This document shows, in pieces, positions 18,254 to 27,910 of a stretch of 64,000 nt of DNA. The stretch is from CAZOLI01 sp964580675 (GTDB lineage Bacteria > Planctomycetota > MHYJ01 > CAYXQY01). The translations under genes were made by a program, and so were the position numbers. Below the pieces are notes generated by a model. It made no database searches. It saw only the letters and a program-made list of their open reading frames with translations, and was not told where the DNA came from. Position 1 is the stretch's first letter; the number at the start of each line of letters is the position of its first letter. The stretch lies in NCBI GenBank assembly GCA_964580675.1, contig CAZOLI010000008.1, positions 1-64,000 on the forward strand. Reading direction: 5' to 3'.

Positions 18254-18748
18254 GGGAACTGAACGTAAGCCGGATTCTGTTGTTGCCGTCAATGACGACG
18301 CAAGCGACTATTAATCTTGGATCCGCCTCGCGACGAACCTCGAGCGACCTACCTGAACTGCCTTCCGGTTCGTGATGAACCGGAACGTTGGCGGGGGGTC
18401 AACCCACCGTTTGCCTCCCGTGGAGGCGGTCCGGTGCACAGTTCTTCTTGGTCTTTCTCCGGACGGGGTTTGCCGTGCCCTCCCGTTTTCACGGGTTCCG
18501 GAGTTCTTCCGGAACTTCTCCCATCAAGGAGAAGAGGCGGTGAGCTTTTACCTCACCGTTTCACCGGGGCCAGACTGTTCAAAACGGAACAGCCGGCCGT
18601 TTGTTCTCTGTGGCACTCTCCTGAGTTCCCCGCTGACGCAGGGAACCAGCTCCCGCTAGGAGCCGTCCTTCCCCTCTGGAGTCCGGACTTTCCTCCCCCG
18701 GTCAGCGGGCAATACCCGGTGCCGGGAGCAGCCGCTTTTCATCTCCCC
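18254..18748 (-). ncRNA. rnpB: RNase P RNA, bacterial class A
   Basis: Catalytic RNA of ribonuclease P, which trims the 5' leader of tRNA precursors. Read on the minus strand it contains the universal blocks in order: GAGGAAAGTCCGGACTCC near the 5' end, CACAGAGAACAAA, a GGTGAGGTAAAAGCTCACC stem, GGCAGTTCAGGTAGG, and ACAGAATCCGGCTTA near the 3' end. The ends pair as helix P1: GGGAGAUGAA (about 18738-18747) with UUCAGUUCCC (18254-18263), with one wobble and one mismatch. At about 495 nt it is clearly longer than the 377-nt E. coli RNA, so some helices are enlarged. Ends are estimated from P1. Confidence 0.95.
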
Positions 18749-18855
18749 AAATCTACATAAATACCACGTAATGATTCAGTTGGCCAGATAATCCGGACAA
18801 ACAATCCTGTCGTTCCTTATTATTATAACAAATGATCCACCTCCCCGCATCCTTT

Positions 18856-19644
18856 TCATTCCGACGCGTTCTCGTTTGACGCTTCCTCGGTGGATTCTTC
18901 CTCCTTCTGCTCACTTTCGCCCTCCTCTTTTGTCTGCGAATAAAAATGCTTCGTAAAGGTTTTCCGCGTCTTCCGGTTCGCGTAACTTGCTTTGTTCATT
19001 GCTTTCTGTACTTTTTCAGGTTTCTCTTCCACCATACGGGCGATCGACTCCGCGGCGGATATAAATTTCTTCACTTTCTTCTTGAGTGTCGCCTTCACAA
19101 ATTGCTCCAGTAACCCGGACAGGGAGTCATAAAAATCCGAGTCCACCTGAAAATACAGTCGAGCCCCGGTCTTAATTGTTCCGTCGTCGTTTTCACTGTA
19201 CTGAAGAAGAACCATTCCCCGGCCGTAAATGGTCGGGATTATCGGGTTTTCCCAGTATCCCCTTGTATAGTACATCCGGAATCCCGTTTGGCTGTACAGA
19301 GGAACAAGTTTCAATTTGACGCCCTCACCATCACGAACAATCACATTGTCATTTTTCCCCGGTTTTATACGGTATGATCCCATATCCATCTTCCGCACAA
19401 GTTCAGCGGTCAGAGGAAGCCGGTCAAGGAGAAACTCATATCCCTGAACGGATGACGTCACCTCCCGACCGGGAAACGTTACGTCGATGTCGTTTTTTTC
19501 GGTCATCTGAGAGGCAACCCGTTTCGCCACGGGATTCAGTTTATCCAGCGGAATATCCTCATCGGAAGGCACCTGGGCCATCCCGAACCGGGAAAAGAGC
19601 AGCAGAACAGGAAAAACCAGAAGTATCAGGTTCTGATTATTCAT
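18856..19644 (-). CDS. secreted protein of unknown function
   Basis: A 262-residue protein with an N-terminal signal peptide (hydrophobic 6-20, likely cut after the Ala of FGMA at about 23). The central part, about 60-180, looks like a lipid-binding helix-grip style fold: beta strands such as GYEFLLDRLP and GMVLLQYSEND, then a long amphipathic helix near residues 180-215. The C-terminal 45 residues are basic, then acidic and disordered. I do not recognise a family; a START/polyketide-cyclase-like periplasmic protein is only a guess. The gene is isolated between rnpB and nadB, all on the minus strand. Confidence 0.72.
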   Translation of the reverse strand: MNNQNLILLVFPVLLLFSRFGMAQVPSDEDIPLDKLNPVAKRVASQMTEKNDIDVTFPGREVTSSVQGYEFLLDRLPLTAELVRKMDMGSYRIKPGKNDNVIVRDGEGVKLKLVPLYSQTGFRMYYTRGYWENPIIPTIYGRGMVLLQYSENDDGTIKTGARLYFQVDSDFYDSLSGLLEQFVKATLKKKVKKFISAAESIARMVEEKPEKVQKAMNKASYANRKTRKTFTKHFYSQTKEEGESEQKEEESTEEASNENASE

Positions 19645-19907
19645 CTTTCGGTGTCACCGGAATACCTCAGAGAAAAATCTCATTTCTTTCCCGTTTATCG
19701 TCAGAAAAGGGGAGCATCCTGATCACGAATCATTTATCGGACACAATATTTATTATATTCAGGATCAAGGGAAAAATCCAGTTTTTTCGTGCAAAAATCG
19801 AATTTTTCCCGGTCCCCGGACGGACGTGCCTGTATTTTTTCGTCGTTTTTTTAACCTTTCCAATTCATCTTCCAGTAATACGTCTCGAACTTCCTCTTGC
19901 ATCGTCC

Positions 19908-21545
19908 TCACCGTTCGCCGTGCTCGGGAAGTTCATCACGGAATTGGTCACGGGTGATGGTCATGGACGCGTCAAATGCTTCATCCTGATCGGGAAAATC
20001 AGACCTGTAATGTACCCCACGGGATTCCTTTCGTTTGAGAGCCTGGTGGGTCATAAGGCGACTGATCGTGAAGATGTTTTGTAGCTCCCAGCCCATTCGT
20101 GCGTCAAATTCACGGTCCAGCAGATAGCCACACCAGAAATTCATTTTAAATAAAGCGTCCCTCAATCCCTCCCCGGACCGAACAATGCCACATTGGCGCC
20201 AGTTTAAGCTTTTGATGGAATTTTCCAGGTCCTCCAGATCGATGAACTTCGGAGGGGGTCGATCTTTCAGAGCAAACGAGAGATCCGGCACCCGCAACTT
20301 ACGATCTCCCAGACAATCCACCGTTGCGGCTCCCGCTCGATAACCAAAAACAAGACCTTCCAGCAGGGAATTGCTCCCCAGCCGGTTCGCCCCATGAAAA
20401 CCGGTTGAAGCCACTTCTCCGGCGGCAAACAACCGGTCCACGGACGTCCGTCCCGAGGCATCCGTCCAAACGCCCCCGATTTGATAATGAGCACTCGGAT
20501 GAACCGGAATAAGATCCGATCCCGGATCCAATTCGAATTCCCGGCAAAGGCTTACGAGCCGGGGAAATCGCTCCTCCAGGTACTCCAGTCCCAGATCCGT
20601 CAGATCCAGATACACCGAGGTATCACCGGTCTTTGACAGGTGATTCACAATGCCACGGCTCACGATATCCCTCGGTGCAAGATCACCGCTTTCGTGAACC
20701 TCCTCCATAAACCGTTCCCCGGATCGGTCGACGAGTTTTCCTCCTTCGCCCCGAACGGATTCGCTGATGAGAGACCGACCGGAGCCGGCCACGTAAAGCG
20801 TGGTGGGATGAAACTGGTAGAACTCAAGATCCCGGAGCCGGGCTCCGGCGCGGTATGCCATGGCCAGTCCATCTCCCGTCGCTATCTTCGGATTCGTTGT
20901 CTCTCGAAATACCTGACCCGCTCCTCCGGTACAGAGCACCGTTGCATCTGCCAGCAGAATGCGGTTATTCCCGTCTCCATCCCTGTAGATCACCCCGTGG
21001 CAGATCCCGTCCTCCACGAGCAAGTCCACCGCAAAACAGTCTTCCCGCACCTGAATTCGTGAAGAGGCCTTCACTCGTTCCTCCAGAACACGGGCTATTT
21101 CCCGGCCGGTTTGATCCCCGCCGGCGTGAAGCACCCGATACGCGGAGTGTCCCCCTTCCTTCGTAAAATCAATGTCTCCGTTAACCCGATCAAAATCCGC
21201 GCCCCACTCCATCAGCTCCTCAACGAGTTGAACGCCCTCCCGGGTTACGTCCCGGATCAATTCCTCCTCACCCAGGCCCTTCGCCGCCTGAATGGTATCG
21301 GCGGCGTGTTCGCCCGGGGAGTCCTCGGGATTCAGGGAAGCAGCAATTCCCCCCAGGGCGTAATTGGTGTTGCTCTCACGAAACGTTTCTTTGGTTACCA
21401 TGACCACCTCTCCCTGGACGGCCGCCTCGACCGCCGCCCGGCTTCCTGCGATGCCGGATCCAAGAACAAGAACATCCGTATGGGCCACCGGAAGGTTCGA
21501 AGGATCCAGCTGAACGAGATAATTCGGTGCAAATTGCGTTTCCAT
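19908..21545 (-). CDS. nadB: L-aspartate oxidase
   Basis: FAD enzyme that oxidises L-aspartate to iminoaspartate, the first step of de novo NAD synthesis. Signatures are the dinucleotide fold LGSGIAGSRAA, the NYALGGIAA loop, QFHPTTLY, SESVRGEGGKLVD and the C-terminal FAD motif AGEVASTGFHGANRLGSNSLLEG. The Glu/Arg residues that discriminate aspartate oxidase from succinate dehydrogenase flavoproteins fit NadB, and no sdhB partner is nearby. I chose ATG 21545 (545 residues), since the extra 23 codons up to a TTG at 21614 look non-coding. nadA and nadC are not in the window. Confidence 0.93.
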   Translation of the reverse strand: METQFAPNYLVQLDPSNLPVAHTDVLVLGSGIAGSRAAVEAAVQGEVVMVTKETFRESNTNYALGGIAASLNPEDSPGEHAADTIQAAKGLGEEELIRDVTREGVQLVEELMEWGADFDRVNGDIDFTKEGGHSAYRVLHAGGDQTGREIARVLEERVKASSRIQVREDCFAVDLLVEDGICHGVIYRDGDGNNRILLADATVLCTGGAGQVFRETTNPKIATGDGLAMAYRAGARLRDLEFYQFHPTTLYVAGSGRSLISESVRGEGGKLVDRSGERFMEEVHESGDLAPRDIVSRGIVNHLSKTGDTSVYLDLTDLGLEYLEERFPRLVSLCREFELDPGSDLIPVHPSAHYQIGGVWTDASGRTSVDRLFAAGEVASTGFHGANRLGSNSLLEGLVFGYRAGAATVDCLGDRKLRVPDLSFALKDRPPPKFIDLEDLENSIKSLNWRQCGIVRSGEGLRDALFKMNFWCGYLLDREFDARMGWELQNIFTISRLMTHQALKRKESRGVHYRSDFPDQDEAFDASMTITRDQFRDELPEHGER

Positions 21546-22125
21546 AAGGTTTGTCTCGTATTGACAACTCGAGGTCTGCCCGGCGAGGACCAGAACAGAT
21601 TCCAAAAAGGGCAAGAAGTAACCGATACGTTAAAAACAATAGACGCAACAAATTCAACTCCTCGTGAAACCGGGCCACTCCGGAAAAAACATTGAAGAAT
21701 TTCCGCTTGATTCACCGAATTATGTTAAGAAGCGGCTTGTTTACCGTCTTGTTACCTGCGAGCTTGACGACAGAAACAGTGGCCGCCGGTTAATATGATC
21801 CGGAGTGCGCAAACTCGTATGGAATTGAAGGTGGAGGAAAAAGAACCCACTGAAGTCAAAACTTCCGCACTGGCGGAAAAATAACTTGAAAGACCTATAA
21901 AAACAATTTATAATCATCCGGAATTCAAGAAATTTTCGGATAATCCCAAGGGGAAGGATCATCGGAATAAAACGTTGAACCAGGTTCAAGGGTCCTTAGG
22001 ATAAGGAGGGACCGAAATTGAAACTGCGGTTCCGATGTATTTCAGACCACGACGCCACGTGAACTGATGTCCTTCCCCTCAACACGTGGCGATCTCATCA
22101 CTTCAATTAATTGGGGATCGGATAA
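21546..22125. other. intergenic region between nadB and a divergent membrane-protein gene
   Basis: About 580 bp with no supported gene. It contains the promoter at 21886-21914 and, just upstream, a small hairpin TTCCGC-ACTG-GCGGAA near 21863-21878. The rest shows no family resemblance in any frame. Confidence 0.5.
21886..21914 (+). promoter_or_regulatory. sigma70-type promoter with long leader
   Basis: TTGAAA (21886-21891) and a perfect TATAAT (21909-21914) are exactly 17 bp apart, the best promoter match in the window. Transcription would start near 21921, leaving about 205 nt of untranslated leader before the gene at 22126. Confidence 0.6.
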
Positions 22126-23448
22126 ATGAGAGAATTAAAGGGAAACTGGAAAGATCTGTTTCGGCTTTTTCGAGTGGCTCTGGATCTGCCGAAAGTCTTT
22201 CTCGCTTCATCGGGAACGCTCCTTACGATACTGATTCTTGGAGGCTGGAACAGTCTTCTGGCCGTTTTCACCACCGGATGGACAACCAACCAGTTCCTTG
22301 ACAAACTTACGCAAAAGGCACAATTTCCCCCGTACGGAGACGTTGCCAACTTATTTGCCAGTTTTCTGAACCTGCCGGTGCAGGCGGGCCGGGAAGTCGT
22401 AAAAAGCACAACGACGTCGGATCCCCTATTCTGGCTCTGGGCCTTTGGCGGAATTTTCCTTGTGATTCTGATCTGGTCCAATTTCGGCAACGCCATCTCA
22501 CGGCTGGCCGCCTTTGAACTTACGAGGGACGAACGCATCGAAATGAGGGAGGCCACCGAATACGCCTCTTCCAAGTTTGGTGCCAATTTCATGTCCTTCC
22601 TGCTCCCGGCCATCGGCTTCGGCATTTTCGGCCTGGTCATTTATCTTGTTGCTCTGCTGATCAACATTCCGTATCTGAATGCACTTGTGATGCTCGGCCT
22701 TCCCCTCGCGGGTATCGGAGGCTTTATTATGGTGCTTATACTCATCGGTACCGCCACCGGTTTTCCGCTCTTCTTCCCTTCTATTGCCGTGGAAGGAACG
22801 GATAGCTTTGACGCAATAAGCAGAGGCTTTAGCTACGTCCTCTCCCGGCCGTGGCATTACCTCTGGTACTGGTTAACCACCCTGGTTTACGGAACGATCT
22901 GCACACTCTTTGTCTGGTTCTTTGCACTCCTGATGCTTCGGACGGTGAACACCACTGGAATTATTGCGGTCGGATCCGAGTTCAAAGAAATCGTCAATCT
23001 ATCAACGGGCATTGAAACACCACTCCATGTCAGTTTAACCGGCTGGGTCTATTACTCATGGGTGATGATCTTCGAATTGATGGCATTTTCCTACGCCGTC
23101 TCGTTTTTCTTCTCGGGCTCCACCCTGATTTACCTCCTCATGCGGAAAAACGTTGACGGGATCGAAACCGAAGAGATCTACGAGGAGGTCAGTGAGGAAG
23201 AAGAGATCTTCTACGAAGAACCTCCCTTCGACGAAGATGAAGAGTTTGACGAAGGGGAGTTCGAAGAGGATGAATTCGGCGAAGGAGAAACCGAAGAAGA
23301 ACAGGAAGAAGCTTCTTCCACAGGAGAGGACAGCGGTCCGGAAGAGGCATCGGAAGAATCGGACGACAGTCCGGAATCCGCAGATACCACCCCGGAAGAA
23401 ACCGAAACAGAGGATCAGGACGATTCCGAGGAATCCAGAGAAAGCTAA
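22126..23448 (+). CDS. multi-pass membrane protein with acidic cytoplasmic tail
   Basis: A 440-residue integral membrane protein with about six hydrophobic segments (around 25-50, 102-120, 164-188, 195-220, 250-275 and 310-340). After residue 343 there is a tail of nearly 100 residues composed almost wholly of Glu, Asp, Ser and Thr. The motif DSFDAISRGFSYVLSRPW near residue 227 is typical of uncharacterised membrane proteins that seem to scale with envelope gene clusters; I cannot name a function. The tail is probably cytoplasmic and disordered. A lipoprotein gene and murD follow on the same strand, suggesting an envelope role. Confidence 0.78.
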   Translation: MRELKGNWKDLFRLFRVALDLPKVFLASSGTLLTILILGGWNSLLAVFTTGWTTNQFLDKLTQKAQFPPYGDVANLFASFLNLPVQAGREVVKSTTTSDPLFWLWAFGGIFLVILIWSNFGNAISRLAAFELTRDERIEMREATEYASSKFGANFMSFLLPAIGFGIFGLVIYLVALLINIPYLNALVMLGLPLAGIGGFIMVLILIGTATGFPLFFPSIAVEGTDSFDAISRGFSYVLSRPWHYLWYWLTTLVYGTICTLFVWFFALLMLRTVNTTGIIAVGSEFKEIVNLSTGIETPLHVSLTGWVYYSWVMIFELMAFSYAVSFFFSGSTLIYLLMRKNVDGIETEEIYEEVSEEEEIFYEEPPFDEDEEFDEGEFEEDEFGEGETEEEQEEASSTGEDSGPEEASEESDDSPESADTTPEETETEDQDDSEESRES

Positions 23449-23464
23449 CCCTCTACCGGAAATC

Positions 23465-23932
23465 GTGACCGGTTATTGTTCCTGCTTTACTTCATCCAGG
23501 TCTCCTTACCGGACCATTGCGACCTGGTCAATTTATATCTGCTTCTGCATCGCTGTTGTACTGGCCCCCGGTTGCGTCGAGCGGAAGTTATCCATCAAAT
23601 CCAAGCCTTCCGGGGCGGATCTATACGTAAACGGACGTCACGAGGGCAAAACGCCCCAAACCCTCTCGTTCACACACTACGGAACCCGGAAAATTCGCCT
23701 TGAAAAAGCCGGCCACGGGATACTTGAAACAGCCTGGGCCATCCATACCCCGGCGTATCTATACTTCCCTCTGAACGCCTTCTTTGAATTTCTTTTCCCT
23801 CTCACCATTCTCGACAAACGGGAACGAACATTTACGATCCCGTCTGCTGAAAAGTCCTCACGGGAAAAAGTATTGCGTAAAGCCCGGAAATTGCGAAAAG
23901 AAGCCAGGGAAAAACGGAACCGTGATGATTGA
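23465..23932 (+). CDS. PEGA-domain lipoprotein
   Basis: A 155-residue exported protein. Starting at GTG 23465 it has a hydrophobic signal (about 22-36) and a lipobox-like APGC, so it is probably lipidated. Mature residues LSIKSKPSGADLYVNGRHEGKTPQTL form a PEGA domain, a small beta-sandwich found in surface proteins. The C-terminus is basic and helical, rich in Arg and Lys. The GTG is preceded by GGAAATC, 16 bp after the membrane-protein stop. Its stop overlaps the murD start by 8 bp. Confidence 0.72.
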   Translation: MTGYCSCFTSSRSPYRTIATWSIYICFCIAVVLAPGCVERKLSIKSKPSGADLYVNGRHEGKTPQTLSFTHYGTRKIRLEKAGHGILETAWAIHTPAYLYFPLNAFFEFLFPLTILDKRERTFTIPSAEKSSREKVLRKARKLRKEAREKRNRDD

Positions 23933-25340
23933 GGACGTGCCCGATTTCTCGGACATGAACGTAACGGTGATGGGTCTGGGGACGTTTGGCGGTGGAATCG
24001 GGGTTACCCGGTATCTCTGCGAACAGGGAGCAGACGTACTGGTTACGGACCTCAAAGAAGCATCCGACCTGCGGGAGAGCATGGACCAGCTGGACGACGT
24101 TGACGTCGAATACGTCCTCGGGGAACACCGGGAACGGGACTTTCGTGATTGTGATATGGTTGTTGTAAATCCGGCTGTTCCAATGGACTCCTCCTATTTA
24201 CAGCTGGCCCGGGAGGAGGGGGTCCCTCTGGAATCCGAACTCAACCTGTTCGTGAAACTCTGTCCCTCTCCCATTATCGGCATTACAGGTACGGCCGGGA
24301 AAAGCACGACCACCGCCCTGGTTGGAGCAATATTCCAACAGACCGACCGGGAAACATGGGTGGGAGGAAACATCGGAAACTCGCTTCTTAACGACGTGAA
24401 CAACATTCAAAATGAGGACATGGTTGTCCTCGAGATTTCCAGTTTTCAGCTGCTACACCTCCGGCAGATTTCCTGGTCTCCGGATACGGCACTGATCACA
24501 AACATCACACCAAACCACCTGGATCGACACGGAACGTTTGAAGCGTACCGGAAGGCAAAATTTTGTATAGTTCAAAATCAGATGAAGGATGACGTCGCCA
24601 TTCTCAACGCCGGGGACAGTAACCTGGAGAATTGGCCCTCCCGTATTTCATCCGACGTCTGGTGGTTTTCCGGCGAAGGTGAAGTGGATCGCGGGACCTG
24701 GATTAAACAACAATCCGTGTACTTTCAATCCGAGAAAACCAGGCCGGTTGAGGTGATTTCAACCGATGACGTTCCTCTCGCCGGATCCTTTAACATGGAA
24801 AACACCGCGGCCGCAGTATCCGTGGCAATGATTCACTCCGTGGATGTTTCGAATATTAGACGGGGGATAATGAATTTTGAGCCACTTCCCCACCACCTTA
24901 CTCCGGTCACCGAGAAAAACGGAATCCGTTATATTGATGACTCCGTATCAACAAGTCCCGATAGCGTGGCCCGGGCGCTGGAAGCGGTTTCCGGAAACGT
25001 TGTTGTCATTCTCGGGGGCTACGACAAAGACCTTTCCTTTCAGGACGTTGCCGGAGACATCGTGGAAAAGACCTCGGGAGCCGTTCTAATCGGCCAGATA
25101 GCGAACCACATCGAAGAATGCCTACGGGAAGAAAGCAGTAGTTACCGAACCAAACAAGCAAAGGACATGGCCGGGGCTGTACGGAAAGCGGAGGATCTGC
25201 TCAAATCAGGAAGTGGCACCGTCCTGCTGTGTCCCGGCACGGCCAGTTACGACATGTACAACAATTACCGTGAACGGGGAGAAAAGTTTCAGGAAGCGAT
25301 TTGGAACCATCTCGAACACGGTAACGACGGTCAAAATTAA
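23925..25340 (+). CDS. murD: UDP-N-acetylmuramoylalanine--D-glutamate ligase
   Basis: Cytoplasmic Mur ligase that adds D-glutamate to UDP-MurNAc-L-Ala. The 471-residue protein has a Rossmann-like first domain (NVTVMGLGTFGGGIGV), the ATP loop GITGTAGKSTTTAL, the central signature NHLDRHGTFEAYRKAK, ENTAAAVSVAM and the C-terminal domain with DDSVSTSPDSVARAL. The ATG at 23925 overlaps the stop of the PEGA lipoprotein, so translation is probably coupled. Other mur genes are not adjacent. The gene converges with the FapA-like gene with only 7 bp between stop codons. Confidence 0.95.
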   Translation: MIEDVPDFSDMNVTVMGLGTFGGGIGVTRYLCEQGADVLVTDLKEASDLRESMDQLDDVDVEYVLGEHRERDFRDCDMVVVNPAVPMDSSYLQLAREEGVPLESELNLFVKLCPSPIIGITGTAGKSTTTALVGAIFQQTDRETWVGGNIGNSLLNDVNNIQNEDMVVLEISSFQLLHLRQISWSPDTALITNITPNHLDRHGTFEAYRKAKFCIVQNQMKDDVAILNAGDSNLENWPSRISSDVWWFSGEGEVDRGTWIKQQSVYFQSEKTRPVEVISTDDVPLAGSFNMENTAAAVSVAMIHSVDVSNIRRGIMNFEPLPHHLTPVTEKNGIRYIDDSVSTSPDSVARALEAVSGNVVVILGGYDKDLSFQDVAGDIVEKTSGAVLIGQIANHIEECLREESSSYRTKQAKDMAGAVRKAEDLLKSGSGTVLLCPGTASYDMYNNYRERGEKFQEAIWNHLEHGNDGQN

Positions 25341-25347
25341 CACCCCG

Positions 25348-26862
25348 TTAATCCCACCTCTCCATGTCCCGGAAACTGAGAGACATTGTTTCCGTGTCCC
25401 GGGATAGTTCGACGGGCCCCAGAACACGATCCACAACTTCCTGTCTAATGTTGCCAATCTGCAGCGTGACCCCGGGGTATATCAGATCCCGGACCTTAAT
25501 CGTAGCCTCTCCCGCGTCCATCATCTGAAGGGACAATTCCTCTTTTCGCTCCTCCAGCTTCGCTTTTCGGTTTCGCAGTTTCTTCAACTTACGAAGAACG
25601 TTCAGGACCCGTTCCAGTTTATTCTCGGGAAGTTTTTTTAAACGCTCACGATTCACCTCCATATCCCCCACCATAGCTTCGTAGCGGTTCATTTCTTCCT
25701 GTATATCGTTCAGTTCCTCCGATATTTCCGATTGTTCCTCCTTGTACTGGAAGGTTAAACCCGTGATCACTTCCGTGGCAACATTTATCTTCGACCCGAT
25801 CTCGCTTACGCGGATCCCGTCCTTCGAAACAATTCGTCCCCCTCTCACAACACTTCCGGGAGCGTCCAGCGCCCCATTGGTTCGTACGTTCGAGTTCACA
25901 ATTTCCCCCTTGATCTCAACATCCCCTTCCACCCGGACCCGGCAATTGTTCAGGTAGGAAGCCGAAAGAGCTCCGTTCCCCTCCACGGAAGCCTTTCCTT
26001 TTCCGGCGATACCACCATCGATCGTCACGTTTCGACCGGACACAATTTTTGTGTTAAAGACTCGACCACTCACGTAAAGATCGTCTCGGGCTTCCAGGTA
26101 CCTGCCGGACTCTACATCGCCTTCAATGCGAAGAGTGCCGAAGTACACCATGAACCCCTGTCCCAGATCAAGATTTTCATCCACATGAAAGACCGTTTCG
26201 ACATATATTTGATCGTCCTCTTCGTCGTGTACGTAGTGGCCGGATTCGTGTGCGACAAATTGCTGATTCCCATCGTGAAATTCCACGTTCTTCCCGGCCT
26301 TCACCTTTACGGATTCCCCTTCCCGAACCGGTATCTTTTCCCCAAAAACCGTTAATCCAGGCCGTCCCTTCTTCACCGGAAGCAGGGTTGAAATGGATTC
26401 GCCTTTCGCAACATTATTCAAATCCTCGGTGATATTATGCCACGTCCCGACATCCTGCAGGACCTCCTCCGGGAGACGGTTTCGTAAAGAGGTATTATGC
26501 CAGATTAACACCCCGTCTCGCCCCGGTTCCGGGGCACGTCCCGTTGTCAGTTCCAGGCGAAGTGGTTCCTCCGGGTTTGTCTCCAGATGGGTGACCAATT
26601 CTCGAATCGTAGACTGGATCTCTTCGTGGGATTGCTGGAATTCCAGCTCCCTGACCCGCTCAACGAATCGATCAAGTACCATCCCGGACCGATTCGCGTT
26701 GTTCATCTGATCCGTGTTCTTCTCCGGTTCTGACCGCAGGTAAGCAATCCACGGGGGATCCGATACCTCTACGAACAACTCAATCGGGTACTCCTTCAAA
26801 CGACATGAAAGGAGATGATCGTACTCCCGATGATCCCCATGCTCTTCCCCAGTTTCACTCAT
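25348..26862 (-). CDS. FapA/DUF342-like polymer-forming protein
   Basis: A 504-residue cytoplasmic-type protein of the FapA (DUF342) family. The N-terminal part (about 1-180) is a mixed domain. The centre (about 180-390) is a right-handed beta-helix made of short repeats such as LRIEGDVESGRYLEARDDL, NVTIDGGIAGKG, VRVEGDVEIKGEIVNS. A coiled coil follows at about 395-460 (EEQSEISEELNDIQEEMNRYEAMV) and then a short C-terminal domain. Family members affect flagella or other envelope machines, but no precise reaction is known. It starts 4 bp after a GspC-like gene, so the pair is an operon, hinting at a role with the secretion/pilus system. Confidence 0.85.
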   Translation of the reverse strand: MSETGEEHGDHREYDHLLSCRLKEYPIELFVEVSDPPWIAYLRSEPEKNTDQMNNANRSGMVLDRFVERVRELEFQQSHEEIQSTIRELVTHLETNPEEPLRLELTTGRAPEPGRDGVLIWHNTSLRNRLPEEVLQDVGTWHNITEDLNNVAKGESISTLLPVKKGRPGLTVFGEKIPVREGESVKVKAGKNVEFHDGNQQFVAHESGHYVHDEEDDQIYVETVFHVDENLDLGQGFMVYFGTLRIEGDVESGRYLEARDDLYVSGRVFNTKIVSGRNVTIDGGIAGKGKASVEGNGALSASYLNNCRVRVEGDVEIKGEIVNSNVRTNGALDAPGSVVRGGRIVSKDGIRVSEIGSKINVATEVITGLTFQYKEEQSEISEELNDIQEEMNRYEAMVGDMEVNRERLKKLPENKLERVLNVLRKLKKLRNRKAKLEERKEELSLQMMDAGEATIKVRDLIYPGVTLQIGNIRQEVVDRVLGPVELSRDTETMSLSFRDMERWD

Positions 26863-26866
26863 TCCG

Positions 26867-27910
26867 TTACTTCCCGATTTCGTACGTTACCTCAAATGGT
26901 TTCCGGCCGTCCCGCTCGATTTTGACGCGAAATGTATCCGCCGACGAGAATTCGTCCTGTTCGGCCATTTTCTTCAGTTGGGAAAACGACTTCAACGACC
27001 GGTCGTTCACGGACATTATGATGTCATTCTTCCTGATGCCCCGTTTTCTCAGGAGGGAATCTTCGTCGACGCCGGTTAGCCGCAATCCGTAAACGGAACC
27101 ATCCCGGATCACTTTCGAAACATCCACTTCCGATAACAGTTCATCAATATGATTCTTGGCCCACTTTTTTTCATCCGGATCCACTTTCCACCTGTGTTTC
27201 GATGTTTTCTCCGTTGCAAATCGAGAAGCCACCGATCCGGTTTTTCCGTTTTCGTCCGCAGAACCTGTCGTGTCGCTCTTCGTATTTCTCGAAGGAGTTT
27301 TTTCAGAAAGGGCTTCTTCAAGCACCTTATCGGGGATCGGAAAGGTATCCCGGCAAACCTCTTCTTTCTGATCGGGCAAATTTTTAAAACCGAATTGGGC
27401 TTTTTTGTTTTTTATACCGAGAAACGAAATTCGCGGTCCCGTGTTCCTCCCTGATTTCCCCCGATTCTCCCTGTTTTCCCTTCTTTTTTTGTTCTTCAAA
27501 TCAGCAATCGAATAATAGATCCCGCGCCACAGGTATCGCGGTTTTTTCATGCCTGTGAGAACGACGTGAACCCCCTGTGTCGGATGAATGTGCTTGATGC
27601 TTTTCACGTATTCGGACGCATCGCAATTGGGTTCCGGTGCCTTCTCCTCCTGTTCTTTCTTTTTTAATTTCGGACCGAGTTTCGGGTTTGCCACCACCTG
27701 CCGGAGCCTGGCCCGGGACGGAAGCGAACCCTGTGTTTCTTCACCGGGTTTTTCCTCCAGCAAACCCGGGTTGGCGGAACCCTCGACACTTGGCAGGTCC
27801 GGTTCTGGGGGCGGAGAAAAAATGGCGTCCAGGAGAAAAAATGCAGTCAGTCCAACAAGCAAAAAGGAGGCCACGTTTATTGTCTGTACAAACCAGCTAT
27901 ACCTGTTCAT
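26867..27910 (-). CDS. GspC-like inner-membrane protein with C-terminal PDZ domain
   Basis: A 347-residue protein with a type II secretion GspC architecture. It has a short cytoplasmic N-terminus, one transmembrane helix (about 12-31), a Pro-rich linker, a periplasmic homology region (about 100-195) and a C-terminal PDZ domain (about 265-345) reading YGLRLTGVDEDSLLRKRGIRKNDIIMSVNDRSL. In GspC these domains connect the outer-membrane secretin to the inner-membrane platform. Sequence between is low-complexity and basic. The other secretion parts, gspE and gspF, lie at 58125-61237. A generic PDZ membrane protein cannot be excluded. Confidence 0.75.
   Translation of the reverse strand: MNRYSWFVQTINVASFLLVGLTAFFLLDAIFSPPPEPDLPSVEGSANPGLLEEKPGEETQGSLPSRARLRQVVANPKLGPKLKKKEQEEKAPEPNCDASEYVKSIKHIHPTQGVHVVLTGMKKPRYLWRGIYYSIADLKNKKRRENRENRGKSGRNTGPRISFLGIKNKKAQFGFKNLPDQKEEVCRDTFPIPDKVLEEALSEKTPSRNTKSDTTGSADENGKTGSVASRFATEKTSKHRWKVDPDEKKWAKNHIDELLSEVDVSKVIRDGSVYGLRLTGVDEDSLLRKRGIRKNDIIMSVNDRSLKSFSQLKKMAEQDEFSSADTFRVKIERDGRKPFEVTYEIGK

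Noticed and set aside
18317..18760. 147-codon plus-strand frame
   Set aside because: Lies over the RNase P RNA gene on the opposite strand.
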